From NCBI GenBank assembly GCA_026193435.1, contig JAPHUN010000202.1, positions 1 through 5,002 of the forward strand: a stretch of DNA of 5,002 nt. The letters run 5' to 3'. The stretch comes from Chlorobium sp. (lineage in GTDB: Bacteria > Bacteroidota > Chlorobiia > Chlorobiales > Chlorobiaceae). The stretch's first letter is position 1; each line of letters starts with the position of its first letter. A program made the position numbers and the translations under genes. Below the pieces are notes generated by a model that made no database searches, was not told the origin of the DNA, and saw nothing but the letters and a program-made list of their open reading frames with translations. This document shows, piece after piece, positions 4,352 to 5,002 of the stretch.

Positions 4352-5002
4352 TCACCCCTCTTTCCCGTACTGCACCAGACTGAACCACTCCCTTTCATCG
4401 GAAAAGATATTCTTCACAACCAGCCCTGCCGTTTGGGCAAGAGTCCGGATGTCCGACTCTTCGAACTTGTGTGAACTCTCGGTGTGGATGCGCTCCCCTT
4501 TTCGGATCAGCATTTCCTCTTCCGCCAACAGGCTCTTCACTCGAACATCGCTCCCGGCTTCGAGGTGCATCTCTATGCGTCTCAGTTTCCTGTTGTAAAA
4601 CGCCCTGTGCCTGAAATCCTTGGGGTTAAAATCCGATTTGATCAGACTGTTCACGACATTGAGGATGTTCAGATTGAAGCGGGCAGTAATGCCCTCCGCA
4701 TCGTTGTATGCCAGTTCCAGAACGGCAGTATCCTTGACTCTGTCGAACCCTATCAGCAACCCGTCTCCGGGCTCCATTGCATCGCTGATATCCCCTACGA
4801 ACGCTGACGCCTCCTCCCGTTCCAGGTTGCCGATCGTGCTGCCGAGAAAGCAGAATAGCTTCTTCCGGTCTCCAGGAACGAGATGCATCTGGTGAAAGTA
4901 GTCGGCCACGATACCCTGCACCTCAAGTTCCGGAAACATGCAGGTAAGTTCCCGGATCGAGGATTCGAGCGCCGGACGGCTGATATCGACCGGAAAATAT
5001 CG
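4352..5002 (-). CDS. egtD: L-histidine N-alpha-methyltransferase (EgtD/EanA type), 5' end outside the window
   Basis: The frame is open from the window edge to TGA at 4352-4354, giving 216 residues of a protein usually about 320 long; the N-terminal third is missing. It is an S-adenosylmethionine-dependent enzyme that trimethylates histidine to hercynine, the first step of ergothioneine synthesis. Visible family motifs in order are YFPVDISRPALE (SAM-fold segment at the edge), FCFLGSTIGNLE, PGDGLLIGFDRVKD, then the histidine-binding region AYNDAEGITARFNLNIL. These are followed by FYNRKLRRIEMHLEAGSDV and HTESSHKF, whose Glu and second Ser align with the Glu and Ser that hold histidine in mycobacterial EgtD. 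In green sulfur bacteria the homologue is called EanA and works with the sulfurtransferase EanB; no eanB is visible downstream, where the next gene is a nitrilase. An internal ATG at 4939 is not the start, because homology continues upstream of it. Confidence 0.9.
   Translation of the reverse strand, partial: RYFPVDISRPALESSIRELTCMFPELEVQGIVADYFHQMHLVPGDRKKLFCFLGSTIGNLEREEASAFVGDISDAMEPGDGLLIGFDRVKDTAVLELAYNDAEGITARFNLNILNVVNSLIKSDFNPKDFRHRAFYNRKLRRIEMHLEAGSDVRVKSLLAEEEMLIRKGERIHTESSHKFEESDIRTLAQTAGLVVKNIFSDEREWFSLVQYGKEG

Noticed and set aside
4484..4807. Plus-strand ORF of 107 codons opposite the histidine methyltransferase
   Set aside because: It is a shadow of the conserved minus-strand gene, with no family resemblance and no ribosome binding site.

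Overview
The window is about 5 kb of moderate-GC bacterial chromosome. It looks like an accessory region made of toxin-antitoxin (TA) genes and small envelope genes, next to two metabolic genes. No rRNA, tRNA or CRISPR was seen. The best guess for the host is a green sulfur bacterium (Chlorobium/Pelodictyon/Prosthecochloris group). The reasons are the DUF4160/DUF2442 pair, an EgtD/EanA-type histidine methyltransferase, the wealth of small TA genes, and a GC-rich intergenic hairpin motif I associate with those genomes. This is inference from gene content only; no marker gene is present.

Layout. Positions 1-252 (+) hold the C-terminal part of a RelE/ParE-family toxin. Positions 253-534 hold no gene but contain a cluster of competing GC-rich hairpins and an A6T6 tract. 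Positions 535-1084 (+) hold an AbrB/MazE-type antitoxin and a Doc (Fic-fold) toxin, overlapping by ATGA and preceded by a near-perfect 22-bp palindrome. The Doc toxin keeps its catalytic motif but loses its normal C-terminus where a minus-strand block begins. That block (1061-1914, -) encodes a small lipoprotein followed by a BamE/SmpA-like exported protein, with a probable resolvase-type HTH remnant upstream (1976-2140, -). Positions 2280-2824 (+) hold a DUF4160-DUF2442 gene pair, a candidate TA-like two-gene unit. Positions 2859-3143 (-) hold an XRE-type antitoxin. Its HigB/RelE-like toxin partner appears reduced to about 25 residues between it and the next gene. Positions 3273-4208 (-) hold a full-length nitrilase with an intact Glu-Lys-Cys triad. 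Positions 4352-5002 (-) hold the C-terminal two thirds of an EgtD/EanA-type L-histidine N-alpha-methyltransferase, the first step of ergothioneine synthesis.

How the pieces relate. The left 3.3 kb reads as a TA island in partial decay: four TA-like units, two with a damaged toxin but an apparently intact antitoxin. A recombinase scrap and an inserted envelope-gene pair fit repeated insertion and deletion. The right 1.7 kb is ordinary metabolism; the nitrilase and the methyltransferase share a strand but are separated by about 140 bp with a small stem-loop, so co-transcription is possible but not shown. I do not see strong evidence for a wholly new system. The most worthwhile items are the DUF4160-DUF2442 pair and the decay pattern of the two toxins.
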